The position numbers were made by a program, and so were the translations under genes. Positions 12,126-25,700 of a stretch of DNA of 64,000 nucleotides are shown here, piece by piece. The DNA is from Rhizophagus clarus. Lineage: Eukaryota; Glomeromycota; Glomeromycetes; Glomerales; Glomeraceae. The stretch covers positions 436,501-500,500 of the forward strand of contig BLAL01000053.1 of NCBI GenBank assembly GCA_015698045.1. Reading direction: 5' to 3'. The notes under the pieces were generated by a model. It did not search any database. It was not told the DNA's origin and worked only from the letters and a program-made list of their open reading frames with translations. Within the stretch, counting starts at the first letter, position 1; every line of letters starts with the position of its first letter.

Positions 12126-12939
12126 AAAGAATAAATATAAATAAAAAAGAAAGGTAGCGAGGCAGAAAATAAAAAGAGTAAAATAAAAAAAAAATTTCTT
12201 GAAAAAGGAGAACGAAGTTATGGAAATAAAAAAAAGATTTTTAAAGGGATGACAAAGTTAGAAAATAAGAAAAAACAAGAAAGGTAACGAATGTGAATAG
12301 TAAAAGAATAAACCACCAGAAAAAAATTTTGAATCTTTTATTATTTTTAATATATTTATAGGCTAGTTTTTTTACTGTCATTATAAAGGTATTACAATTG
12401 CAGTAATTTTCTATAATTCATGTGTTTATGCAAAATTGCAAATAATGATGAATTATTTGTACAATTAAAATGTTATTATTAATTAAATGCAAATTTTATT
12501 ATAGAATAAATTATTTCATGATATACTACATTTTTTAGTTTGTAATTTTCACCATTATCTATGAGAATCTTAAACATATTGGTTTGGTTTGGGTAACCTG
12601 CTCTGATCCAACCAGATCACTTTGAGTAATTGGGTAACCTGAAATTTTATATGAAAAACAAAGTTTCCGTAAAAAAGATCTTTTATTTAATTTATTATTT
12701 ATAATTTTCAGTTTAAGAAATTTATTAAAACTCAAAACTAATATCATTGTAAAAAAAAATTAATCTCTTAATTAACTGTAAAAAAAAAAATTAATTGATA
12801 TTTGAACGGATTTGCAGATTTGTAATAAAATTACAAAAGACGTTGTAACAAAAATACAGTTAATGTTTTAAGTAAATGAATATGATAATTGTTTTTGATT
12901 TCATTGACCATTAAGATTAAAGAGCTTTCTTATTACTAT

Positions 12940-13374
12940 TGGATCCAACTTCTCTTTCCTAATTCCTGTTGCCTACAGTATGTATTCATTTAAAGAAATT
13001 TGGTATCCTACAAAAAAAAAAAAATAAATAAAGAAACGTTAAAAAACGTTCTTAAAAAATCAGTATGTTTTTTAATTATAAAGCACATAATCCCTTTCTT
13101 CTATTGTTTAAGTCCGGGTTGGTTCTGACTCTCTGGAATCCTAAAAAAGGAAGAAGCATTAAAAAATGTTCTCAATTATAAATAAATAACACTCACCTCC
13201 TATGTTATCTTTATTGTGCAAGTCCGGATTCGTCTTATTCTCCAAGAGTCCAAAATTTTTGGTTAACCTGATGTTCAGACGTATGGGTGATACTGGATTA
13301 AATCCATTTTTGCAGGAAGTAAAATTTCTTTTTTTGGTTGTGTATAACATCACATGCATGAGGGTTACATACAT
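12940..13374 (-). repeat. Decayed short-exon/intron array between the duplicated genes
   Basis: On the minus strand an exon-like block ends CATAGGAG|GTGAGTG, followed by an intron ending CTTCCTTTTTTAG at about 13142. Next comes a degenerate copy of the same block (AACCCGGACTTAAACAATAG against AATCCGGACTTGCACAATA), whose donor has become ATGTGC. A second poly-T acceptor (TTTTTTTGTAG) follows near 13007. Repetition of exon plus intron suggests tandem duplication followed by decay. The first block is open for about 60 codons; no protein is recognised. Confidence 0.45.
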
Positions 13375-13426
13375 ACAAACTTTTTTAATTATGATATATA
13401 CTGTATATATATAGATGAGTATACTG

Positions 13427-16400
13427 TATTTCTACACTTTTTTTTATACCAAGAGGTTTTAATAAAATGATCATCAAAAATATAACATAAGAAAACCCTT
13501 TTATAAATCATTTAAAATGGTTACATATATGATGTTTTTATTTATATTTAAATTAACATACGATCTGAAGACGCGGCAAATTATAGTACTAATTTTTTAA
13601 ATATACTAAAACCATTGGTAAATTGTTACTGAAAGTCCAGTAAAATTTTAATCACTAGAAATAACTTTCCTATAAGTCCAAAAGAAAAACCTATTATTCG
13701 CAACTTTAAAAATAAGGTATTTTTTTCCTTTAAGCTCAAAAGTAAGTCATTTCGAATTCCCAAAAAATTTACCGGACTTACAATAAAAAGTAAGCCAAGT
13801 AAAATAATTTATGCCCAATAATCATAATATTTTAACCATATATATATATATACTTTGGTTTGCCGTGACATCAGATTCCGACTATTATATAATTAACCCC
13901 AATTTTCGATATCGGACTTTCTACTTTATATACGGATCACGAATTAATGCAAATTTCTAAATTACTATCTTTTAAATTACTAGATTTTAATTTTTTCTCT
14001 TACCGTCATCATATATCTATATTCGGTCTCACCCATTCAAAATTTTTCCACTTTTCAATCAAGGTTGATGCTTATACCATAAGTAGCATAAGTAATGCAA
14101 AAAACTATACAGTAGAACATTAGGAAAATAAAAGGACCAATTAAGATCTTCAGAAATTGCAACTACGTAATTAGCATCTTTTTTAATATCTAAATAACGT
14201 TTTAATAATTAGGTTTGAAGCGTGTGATGCAACTTAACCTTTATAGATCTTGTTGATTTATGACGAAAATAAATGAATCAACTGATTATGGACTGTTGAA
14301 GACTCTGAATTGCTCAAATTGTGAAGAATATTATATAAATTCTTAATAAATATCATTTTTTTTTATTTTTCAGACGGGGGTTTTTTTTCCATTTTGCTAA
14401 ATGAGAAACATAACGATATTTTTACATTTATTTTGTAACTTAAAATAGAAACAAATTAAAAAATTTTCTACTGTTAAAAGAAATACTTCAATAAAAACTT
14501 TATTATATATTCGTCAATAAATTAAAAAAAAAAAATCTTACAGTATATACGATATTTAAAGATGGGATAGATTATTCAATGCTCAATTTTTTCATGAATT
14601 ATAATATAATCTATTAAAATATTATTTAATACAAACATGAAGACTACTCTATGATTGAAGCCAAAAAAAAAAAACATTCCGTTTTCATATAAATTCCATC
14701 ATTTAAAATATATAATTATTAATTACATTTTTTTTTTAATCCATCCCTTTAAAATTTGTACAATCCACGTAAACTTAATAAATAAATTATAATCAATCTT
14801 CTACATTTTTTTTACAATCCATCCCTTTAAAATTTATACAACCCACGTAAACTTAAATAAATAAATTATCATCAATCTTCTAACAAATAATGTTTAATCA
14901 CGGATTTAATTTCAGTAAGTTCATGCTCGATAAGTTTTATCCGTGCATCCTGGTTGAGACTAGATCGATCAGGTGAAAGTTTTTGGATTTGAGATTTAGC
15001 TTCCTCTGAATCTTCGACATCAACTATAAAAACGCTAGGAGTTTTTTCTTTAAGGAGTTTATGTGCGCAACCCCATGGATTTACGCGAGTATCACCAAAG
15101 AGAATTACAGTAATGCCTCCAATAACTCCTATTTTATTACGAATAGAAAAAATTAATAAAGTTTCAAATAACAATATGATTAACATATATACTAACCTAA
15201 GGCACCTCCAGCTGATCCAATAGCACCTAGAATAGTAGATGAACTATTTTGAAGTTTGTAAATAAAATAAGTCACTTGCTAACTCAGTATTTTGAATATA
15301 ACTCAAACTTTTAATTACCGATGTTCAGTCGTTGATTCTTGAATAAAACTTCCTGCAGCTACAGAGAAATAACCAGTTGTTCCAGGTGGTACATTATAAG
15401 GATTACTATTAAAAGGAAAATAATTGACCAAACTTTCTATTTTTGGTGTTGTATAGTAACGAGGTCCGAATCCTATAATAGCACTAACATCACCCGGAAG
15501 AATGGCATTATACACGCTCGTTTTAAATTTGACCTGGAAAATATATAATAAAATAAAAGTCAATAAAATAGGGAATTAAATCATCCTAATATAAAACATC
15601 ATACCAATGCAACATAATTGGACATCCCAGCAATAAAATTCCATTGAAGTCCCAACTCTGATCGAGTAGCCTTGTCCATTTCACTAACAACCTTCTCTGG
15701 ATTCATAAATGGATCGAAATCTAATAATAAAAATATTAAATATTAAAGATCAAGCTGACTCAATCTGCCGTATGCAGTGGGATTTGATAAATTACTAACC
15801 AGGAGAAATCAATTGTATGGAAAGGGAAGCTATGCCGAGAGCATTTACTTCGGCTGCAGTTGTATTTACATAGAAATAAAATCCAATCTTTGTCAAACCA
15901 TCTATGGGTTTGTCTGGGTGGACGTACTTTATAGTTTTGTTAGCCTTAAATGTGTAGCAGAAATTTCGATAGGTACCTAAATTAGTTACAGAAGGACTTA
16001 TATAATCACTACAATTATTAATTTGATTATTGTTTCCATATTTCATTATAAAATCGCAACGCAATATTAACAGATCTGGAGCCGTCCCACATATTTTTAT
16101 ATCTATAAAAAAAAAAAAAAATTTTAGTTGAATTTAATAATTAGTAATTTTAATTTGTTGAAATAAGGTTTACCAGGAACATCTATTTGATCCAAGAAGT
16201 TCTGCTCAATATTTAGGGTTGGCTTATCTATCACAATACCATATATCAAATAAACCAAGTAGGAGATATAAGCTGCAGTAAGTATTCCACATATAGTGTA
16301 ACGGATATTACGAAATCGTCTTGACTCATCTTCTCGCTTAACAAATTCCATGATTTAATTAATTATAAAAAAATAAATAAGAATCAACTGTTAATCCTAT

Positions 16401-17140
16401 GTCTGGCCCGCTCGGAGTAGTCATTTTTAACTGGTTATTTTTAACCCCAGCTCGTTTTTTTGTGGAACGATAATCGTATTTCACAAGAAAAAAGATTATT
16501 AAATTTCCAAATAAAGACCATATGCGATCTTAATTAATTCTAGTTATTAGAAATGGCGGATCTCATATGAATCTAAATTTGGAAATACGTTTTCTTAAAA
16601 AAAAAAAAAATTCATATGATTCTAAATTGAGAATTAAAAATCCCATATTCTTGTATTCTTTTTTTGTCTTTTATGGCGTCGAACAGTCAAGAAAGAATAA
16701 AATAATATTCGTTATATATCTCAAAGAAACAATATGGCGTTCTCAACGAATATTATTCGCAATGTAGTTCGACGCACAAATTACTTTGCCCAAAACTGTT
16801 TTGTGATACCAGGAAATCACCTGATAGACTATCACTTGACTAAATAAATTTTGCGAAACTAAATTATTTAACGTTAAAATAAACGCAAAAAAACCCCATT
16901 TCGTTAGGGCAGTGACATATATTACGTAATATCAGTTGTAAGATTTTACATAACCAATTAAATTATAGTATAAAGTCACATGATTATATATAGGTGTAAC
17001 ATAAGATTTTTCCTAACCACCCACCCCCTAAAAAATTACGTAATAAACGTATTGCCCTTAACAAAAACTCATATTCATAATAATTTTAATATATTATTAG
17101 AAAGTAAGGATGCTTTAATAAAACAAAGAAGTGAAATAAT
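13427..17140. repeat. Segmental duplication, copy 2
   Basis: Direct repeat of about 7510-11310, collinear over the gene and both flanks, with scattered substitutions and small indels. Tandem orientation suggests unequal exchange. Boundaries are approximate. Confidence 0.75.
14872..16351 (-). CDS. Two-TM membrane protein of a fungal family, copy 2
   Basis: Exons 16174-16351, 15800-16102, 15605-15720, 15319-15533, 15197-15243 and 14872-15128, with exactly the same six lengths as the copy at 8959-10430; 371 residues. It carries the same N-terminal helix, cysteine-bearing outer domain (ICGTAPD, LRCDF, NNCSDY, NFCYTF), second helix and tail ending EIKSVIKHYLLED. Differences from copy 1 are mostly single residues and no stop or frameshift is seen, so both copies may be active. 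The acceptor of exon 6 lies in a changed context (AAAATAG against TATATAG) but is canonical. Function unknown. Confidence 0.87.
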
Positions 17141-17903
17141 TATAATAGTTAATATTATTTAAAAATACTTTAAAATTCACAAATTGTACACAATATAGGG
17201 ACTTTGATGCACAAACTGATTATAAATCACATGCGATTTCAGGGGCTATATTATAATTGAGATTAAATAACAGCAATAAGGATTATTTAGTTTTAATGAC
17301 GTATTTATCAAATTATTCCAATCGTCCCGAATCCTATGCAGTAAAAATGTCGTAATCAAATACGAGAGTTTTTAAAACTTCGTCTTTTCCTTGATTATTA
17401 ATCATATTCTGTACAAAACTATAAAATATTAGATTCTGTTCAAATGTTACACGAGCTTTATCGTATTACCCGGCGTTTGTGCCACCTTTCGTAGAATTAT
17501 ATATCCTCTACATTTAGTAAATTTTTTGCAGATACGTGATGATCAGACAATATCTCATACAATTAGAATTCTACCGTCAGAATTTTAAAGATTCCGCGGA
17601 AATAAACAAATAATTTAACCAAATTTGTCTCCATTCGAGTCATGAAGGTACGAATTGTACAGAATTAAAATAACCGGAAACTATACCATAAAGTTGTAAG
17701 TTTCTACAAGGACAGATTTTAATAAATGTTAAAATGCAATGATTTTCAAAATAATGAACAATAGCTCTATTATTCGGCTAAATATTATTCGCTTAACGAT
17801 ACTTTTTGTAAACATAAACATAGATAATCATTTATTTTACGTGTATGTTAATTATAAGCTGATTGGGAAATGCGGACTTTTCTCCTTAAATAGTACAAGG
17901 ATA

Positions 17904-17944
<41 letters not shown>

Positions 17945-18092
17945 ATAGTTTTTCGAATAAAAAATAGACAAATATATTGTGCGTTATCAAAAAAGATATT
18001 TTCAGAGAAAGTAAAATGGTATTATTAGAAACTGAAAGTGTTTGTTATAAAATAAAATTTTTTTTATTTTTTGATTAACAGTTAAATCGGAA
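17141..18092. other. Gene-free stretch with a 38-bp poly-A run
   Basis: No gene supported. Positions 17905-17942 are an uninterrupted run of A. The rest is AT-rich unique sequence. Confidence 0.5.
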
Positions 18093-18100
18093 CGTTGAAA

Positions 18101-19231
18101 AAAGTCGTTATCGGGCCGATTCCCGACATCAATTTTCCCGACGTAACCTTTTCCCGACAATCATTTCCCGACAGGACACAATCCCGACTAGACGTTTTCC
18201 CGAATAAGACTTTTTCCCGACATGACATTATCCCGACGATAAATATCCCGACAGACAATATCCCGACATGACAATTTCTCAAAATCAATTTATAGAAAGT
18301 TTTTTTTTTATTACAGCATTGTCTTTGACAGACAACTTTATTACAATATTTACCTTTTAAATGATGTTAAACTTTGCAATTCAAAATACTGGGAAGAACT
18401 TTGGTTTATTTTCGGTTAAATAAAAAATAATGGTGTTTGGAGTGAAGTTGCAGTTTTCGATGAGTGACTGCTGTTATACTTCTATTATATTTAATGTTGA
18501 ATCGCTAGTAATCTCCCATTAAAATGTTGCGAAATAAAAAAAAATTATAAAAATAATTGCAGAAGCGGCTTAGCATGCAAAATATTTTATATATTCACAT
18601 ATGAAACATGATCCTTTGTTAGCACAGTTTTACAACAGTATTTTATTATAATTGATCAACAAGTCGCAATTTCAACCAATTGCTTGAAAAAATCGGATTA
18701 TCTCATTATTATACCACCTTAAATCAAAAACGGTGATAAGATCTAATACTTTTAAATATAATGAAAATTTCGTTAACGTTAATTCATTTACAATGTTTCA
18801 AATTAATAAATTTGATGATATTCCTAGACTGTAAATAATTTGTAATAAATTTCATGGAACTTTTAGCCGTAAAATTCTATTTTTATAAAATTAAATCAGG
18901 AAAGGAGTATCTTTATTAATATATTGATCAAATTTGTAATTTGTCTTACAACTTTTGTAATGATCAAATTATATTAAAGATTTTTTTTTTAATCTTTATT
19001 TTTTTTTTTTACAGTAAAATCAAATATTTTTGTAAATCATCTTTGAAATGTGATTTCGGGAAATTGTCATGTCGGGAATTTGTTCGTCGGAATATCTATC
19101 GTCGGGATAATGTCATGTCGGGAAAAAGTCTTATTCGGGAAAACGTCTAGCCGGGATTGTGTCTTGTCGGGAAATCATTATCGGGAAAAGGTTACGTCGG
19201 GAAAATTGATGTCGGGAAATCGTGCCGTAAC
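18101..19231. mobile_element. 1.13-kb inverted-repeat element built of TCGGGA motifs
   Basis: Arms of about 180 bp (18105-18280 and 19050-19231) are inverted copies of each other and consist of repeated cccgac/gtcggg motifs. CGTTGAAA occurs at 18093-18100 and 19232-19239 and is a candidate 8-bp target duplication. The interior (18290-19040) has no recognisable gene. Short open frames in the arms are by-products of the motif repetition. Confidence 0.75.
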
Positions 19232-19563
19232 CGTTGAAAGTATATGAACTAATCGAAAATTTTATGTTTTAAATAATTAATCTTAATAAATAAACGGAAA
19301 AAAATAATTATCTTGCTCATTTCTTTTTTATATTTTAATAATAAACTTATAAATAGTGAAGTACTAATATTAATTAATCATTAATTAATATCAATATTTC
19401 TCTTCTTTAAATCTCTAATGCATTTGAATGGCGATTTAGTTCCGCAATTAATATTAATATTTTCAAAATATTATTATTTTTAAAATACTTATCACCCAAA
19501 TTAAATTGAATGATTTACCACCATCAGCAGCTTGAGTTATTAGAAAAAATATTTGACGAATTG

Positions 19564-19748
19564 CCCTGTAAAAAAATTGATCCGTGTTTCATATTCCGTG
19601 ATTTTTCCATGAAAGGCTCATTTTGACGGAATTTACAAGTATAAATCATGGAAATTATCTGAATTGTTTACATTTTTCCGAACTTTTCCACAAAGGTCTC
19701 ATTTTCACGGAATTTTTACGAAAATCACGGATAAAATTTTTTACAGGG
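19564..19748. mobile_element. 185-bp MITE
   Basis: The ends CCCTGTAAAAAAATTGATCC and TAAAATTTTTTACAGGG are near-complementary. TTG flanks both sides (19561-19563 and 19749-19751). The interior holds diverged inverted repeats around CACGGAA and TCCATG. Confidence 0.75.
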
Positions 19749-19751
19749 TTG

Positions 19752-22700
19752 ATTACGATTTAATTTCACACTTGAATTCTTATTAAACAAGCATCTGCAG
19801 CTTTTTTAAACAAACTGGCATCTCGTCTACAGAGTATTAAGTCAAATTACTTAAATGGTATGCTTCCCGATACTTTGTAGCGCCATATCCTAGCTCGACA
19901 CGGTACTCAAAAATATTATAAGCGTTCTCGTAATCTTCCTTTCTGTAAAGCAGCAATTCCGTCCTCATTTCGTATTATAGAATTACAAACCAGATTGATC
20001 CAAAAGCTTTAGAATCAACAAACATTCTAAGTCCAAGTGGTTACAGACTTACAGTACGGTTTATTTGATAACTGATCGAGTTTCAGGAATATTTTGGCAA
20101 GAAGAATTCTCATTTCTGAATCGCCCTATAATAAATCGAGCTAACAACAATCTGAAATATTATTAAACACTCATGTATAACTTTTTAAAAGATTTTTACA
20201 AAAAGTAATAGTTTCTTGTAGGTTTTTCCTAATTATTCGTTGATCTGTCCTCTCGCGTTCACCTTTTTAACGTTTCCCTACTCATTTGAATACCATCAAA
20301 TTAAAAAGTCCATAAAACCCTAGATATTGGGGACTCTTTCAACTTTCCATAAATGAGCAGTTGTTTTACTTTTAGTTGTTGTGGTTTTATTTTGCATGCC
20401 ACCTTGATATAATTTTTTAATTTTAGATTTTCGATTTGGTTCTCCGCTGTTTATTTCCGAAAAAATTTTTTTACATATATACCCTTTGGATATCTTCTAA
20501 CATATTCTTTAAAAAAAAAAAAAAATATTATTAGAAAAGACGTAAAAAATTTCTTACTTTCATTTTAAGCCAGAGAAAATGACGTAAATTTCCCTTTTTT
20601 TAAAAATTTTTTTTTTCAATTTTTGAAGCTAAATAGCTTCGCAAAATCAAATTTGGCACCTTAAAATATATTTCGTCACCCATAATTATGTATTCCGAAT
20701 ATATACGTAGTAGCATGAATAAAGCGAATGCAAATTCGGTTCGAACAAATGATTTACATTTTTTGTAGTAACTCTTACGGATCAAACTTTAATACTGACA
20801 CTGACATTGAAGAAATGAAAGAGAAAAATTACATGAAAAAACTTTTAATATTCCAAATAATTAAAGTTACATTTTCTCGTGGTAAAATTAATGGAGACAT
20901 TACCTATAATAAATCACAATCATAAGCTGATATTTTTTTAGGACGGAAAAAAAGGGCGTAAAATTTTGAGAAAATAATTCCAAGATTTAGCTAATTGACA
21001 ATGATCAAGTATTTCGCATAAAATATTTGCAAAAATTTCAAGTAATTATGTTAAAAATTGATAAACTCTGAAAAATTTTAAAAATTTTACGGTTTTTTTT
21101 TACATTCGTGATATATTATTTTGAAATTTATAAAAAATACTTCTGATGTGTAAAATCTTGGTGATGTTGACTTAGGCCTATAGTAATTTAGTATACAAAT
21201 TTGGTATGAATATGATAAAAAATCAAATTAGGTATGATACCGAATTTTGAGAGTTAATACACATAACTAAGAACATGTGACCATCTTGTTCTCACTGGCA
21301 GCGCACGAGTCGCGACCATAGTCCCAGTGGAATTTCCCATTCGTATTCAATACTTAAGTTATCATGTGATCAATTATTATGTTAACTCTGACAAATTTTA
21401 TTTTTTCGTTATACTCGTATCAAATTTATTTTTATTTTATACACATACTGTATTATAATTATGCACGATGTCAAATTATCTGTCTGACTGTCATAAATTG
21501 GACTTCGCATTTTCATTAATATTTGTGTAATGTTTATCTTGGGAAAAATTTTTGTACTTTTTAAAAAATGTTATAAGGATATGTATTTTGCATACTTTAA
21601 AATATTAAAGAATAAAATATTTAATACTTTTGCACAATTTATTAATTTGTATTAACCTAAAAGGTTAGAATATATGAAACTTAAGAAATTTTCATTAAAT
21701 AAAACGCGTCTAAGTATTATTACATAAAAATTTATAACTCCACACATGAACTTTCAATATTTACAGAAAATATTGTTTTTAAGATTATTTCACTGTTTCT
21801 CTTGACCTAAGTGACCAAAATTAAAATTATGACTTGAAGTAAAAAACAAACCGCGTCTTAATATTATAAAAAAACATAACTTCATGAAAGTTAATACAAT
21901 TAATAAAGCATTACCTTATAAACAACTTTCCATAAACATTTTTCATTTACCTGTTTAATATGACCAAATGGTGAAATTATGTTGTGAAATCTCTATAAAC
22001 GCGTTTGTTATGAATTTATGAAATATTTATAACTTTATAATAGTATTTTACACCTGAAGCTCTGCTGCTGGTGAAAAATATTTAACTTTATTAAATAACA
22101 AAACTTTAAAATATTTAAAGTGCGAAAAGGGGAAGAAAGAGTAAACAAATGATTAATTAATGTGGCTGATGATAACGATTCTACAATCAGGCAGATTATT
22201 TGACATCTCGGCGTAACCTGTCTCACATTCCAGACATTAAGGTTTCAATGTTTTGCGATACTAATTACTGATTTTATCCATAAGTGTAACTCAAATATTT
22301 GTTGTGTCCAACATTCGTATATTAATGCTTGGGCTGTAACTTCTTTGTAATTGCTAAATAAAGATAAAAGAGTCGGACAGCTTTCCTAAATTATTCGTCA
22401 AAACTTTAAAATTTGAGCTCGAAATAGATATCTTATCGGAAAATTGAAACTTATCTTTAGCTGTCATTATACCTATGCACGTATATCGGCATTCAACATG
22501 CATACAGGGCTAACCTAGACGTTTCAGACATAAAAGACTTAATTTGGTTAAATATTTTTTTTTTATTTAATCCCACAAAAAATCTGGGTTGCATAAATAA
22601 CTTAATTTGGTTAGATATTTTTTTTTTATTCAATCCTACAAAAATCCGGGTGATTTAAACGATAAAGTTAAAAATACCCAATTTTAACTCCACTAAATTT

Positions 22701-22763
22701 TTACGGCTTATATGTCTCAAGTAATTTTTTACTCCACTATTATTTTCTGCCTTTATTTTTAAA
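19752..22763. other. Gene-poor stretch upstream of a kinase gene
   Basis: No gene supported. A direct duplication of about 75 bp (ACTTAATTTGGTTA...TTTTTTTTTATT, 22539-22665) lies just before the next gene. Confidence 0.45.
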
Positions 22764-25700
22764 ATGAATGATCAAAATTCAACTTTTGATAATGAAATGC
22801 GCCTTAGAAGATATGGAAGGTGTTATGATTGTAAACAACCAAAAACTGGAGGAAGTTTATGGCATTATTGGTGTCAAACGTACTATTCAAAGTACTTTCG
22901 AGATGATTTTAACAGTTGGACAAGCGGAAACGAATTGATTGATAAATTTATTCAAAAGAAACAACTTGATGCTTTGAAATATCATGATGTTATCGAATGG
23001 ATTCCTTTCGATAGTCTTAAAGACGTTGGACCTTTAAATGATGATGAACAGTCTGAACCATTTTTCAAAGCAACCTGGATTGACGGACATATTGAAAAAT
23101 GGAAAATTTTAAATGGGTAAGACCGAATAGTAATATAGAATGTTTTTTAAAAAAACTTTATTTATCCGACTCTTCAAATAAAAACGAGGTACCGTAGCAA
23201 ATCAATATTTAAATTTATTTATTGTATTCTAGACGCTCTTATTAAAGTTTAATTTAATCAACACACTTTTTAGATCGAGGATCAATTTAAACTTTCTAAA
23301 ATTAAAATCTATGGTATAACTAAGGATCCAAAAGGATCCGATTACATGTTAGTCATTGATTCTAGTAATTTATGTAAGAGATGTTTGCAATTAAAAGCCA
23401 GGTCCAGTTTGGAACATTAGGAAACATGGTGCAAACCGTGTAATTCTAAGTATTTTCAAGGAGAGTTTAAGAATTGGACGAGCGAGAATGAAATTATTGA
23501 TAAATTCATTCAAAAAACATAGATTGAAGCTTCGATGTATTATGAAGTTGTTGAATGGATTCCTTTTGATAGATTTAATGATCTTCAGGTTTTTGAAGGA
23601 GAATCCGGTAACACCCTAATTGCCACATGGATTGATGGACCAATTCGTAATTGGAATTATGAAAATAATAAGTGGGAAAGATTTTTGGCTGATGAATTAT
23701 TTTGTTTGAGAAGTATTGGTGAGAATATCTCTGATTTTTCGGAAGTAAGTAATACAAATTATTTTTTTTTTTATTTCTAATAAATGTAATACAATTACTT
23801 TTTTTATTTGTTAATAAATATATTTACTATTTTCTAAACCCTATTTTTATTTAGATTGAAAATCAATATAAAATACGAAAAACAGTGCGTAATTTATTAG
23901 TAACATGGCAATCCTTGGGATAACCAAAAATCCAGAAAATAATGATTACTTGATAGTTATGAGATACCAAAACGTATGAGAAGATGTTTATGACCAAATA
24001 CTGAAAAAAATTGGTGTAATTCATGTAATGCTAAGTTATTTCAAGATGAATTCAAAAACTGGACAAGCGGAAATGAAACAATTGATAAATTTATACAGAA
24101 TAAACAGATTATTGCTTTGAACGGTTTTGATGTCATTCGGTGGTTTTTTTTTGATAGATTTAAAGATATTGAACTTATTGAAGGAGAATTTGGCACTGCT
24201 TTAAACGCACATGTTCCTGATTGGAATTTTATTCCCGGCGATTTGGATAATATTTTCGATGACGGGGGTAATGGCAATGATAACGAAAGTGTCGATGAAA
24301 AAGAATGGGCCGAGATGACAGAAGATTGGGTTACGGAAACACATCTTCTAAATGTTAATTTAAAAAGGTTTAATTCATCTAATATTTCAAATGAATTTTT
24401 ACAAGAGGTAATTAATATAGGTATATTTATTCATGTAAGAGATTGAATGTTTCTTAAATTTAAATTAATTGAATTTTTTTAGATCGTAAATCGAGAAAAA
24501 TTAACTATTTTTCGAGAGGACAGAAAGAATTTGATTTAAGTATATGGAATAACAAAAGATCCAGAAAAAGATGATTACATGATAGTAGGGGAATATAGTG
24601 AAAAAAAAATTTGTTATAAGTGCCTTTTACCGAACACTGGATGGCATTGGTGCAATAAATGTAACTCTAAGCATTTTCAAGATGAGTTTAAAAACTGGAC
24701 GAGTGGTAATGAATTGATTGATGAACTTATTAAGAACAAACAACTTGAAGCTTCAAGTTATGTAGAAGTTATTGAATGGGCCCTTTTGATAAATTCCAAA
24801 ATCCAATAAAGATTGGACAAGGAGGATTTGGTACCGCTTTCAAGACAACCTGGATTGATGGATATATTTATAGATGGGATTATAAAGAGAATAAATGGGT
24901 GAGATTTAATAGTATTGAAGACTGTTTGAAAAGGCTTGACAATTCGCATACTATTTCTCAAGAATTTTTACAAGAGGTAAGGGTAAACTCTCCATCATTA
25001 ACACCTTAAAAAAATTATCAAATAATCATGTCCAATTGGAATTACAGGTTAACACTCAACTTAATGCTCAAAGGTATGGTAATACTATTCGAATACATGG
25101 AGTAACTAAAGATCCAGAGCATGATGATTATATGATAATTATGGATTATGCAAAAAGAAGGAAGTCTCAGGGAGATGTTAAATAAATACAACTACAAATT
25201 AAGTTGGTGGGATAGGCTTCAAAACTTAAATTTTATTGCTTATGCTCTGGCAGGAATTTATGAAGCTAACCTGGTGCATAAAGATCTTCATTCAGGAAAT
25301 ATAGTTATGTCTATGAGGCGCCGTTCTGATCAAAAGTCCGGGATTAAACCCTGGATCAGATCCCGGATTTTATCCAGGATAAAATATGGATTTATCCATT
25401 TCACCCCGGATTTACCATATTTCATCCTGGATTTATCTATATTTCACCCCGGATCTGATCATCCCGGATTTGATCCATATTTATCTCGGATCTGATCCCT
25501 TAAACATCACCAAAAATTACATCACATCCAATTATCAAACCCTGGATTAATCCAATATTTCATCCCGGATTTGATCAAATTTGGGATGAAATATTGGATG
25601 TGATGTAATTTTTGGTGATATTTAAGGGATCAGATCCGGGATAAATATGGATCAAATCCGGGATGAAATATTGGATCAGATCCAGGGTGAATATGGATAA

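Noticed and set aside
18082..19247. Open frames with SCREKVLFGKTSSRD
   Set aside because: Present identically in both inverted arms; by-product of TCGGGA motif repetition.
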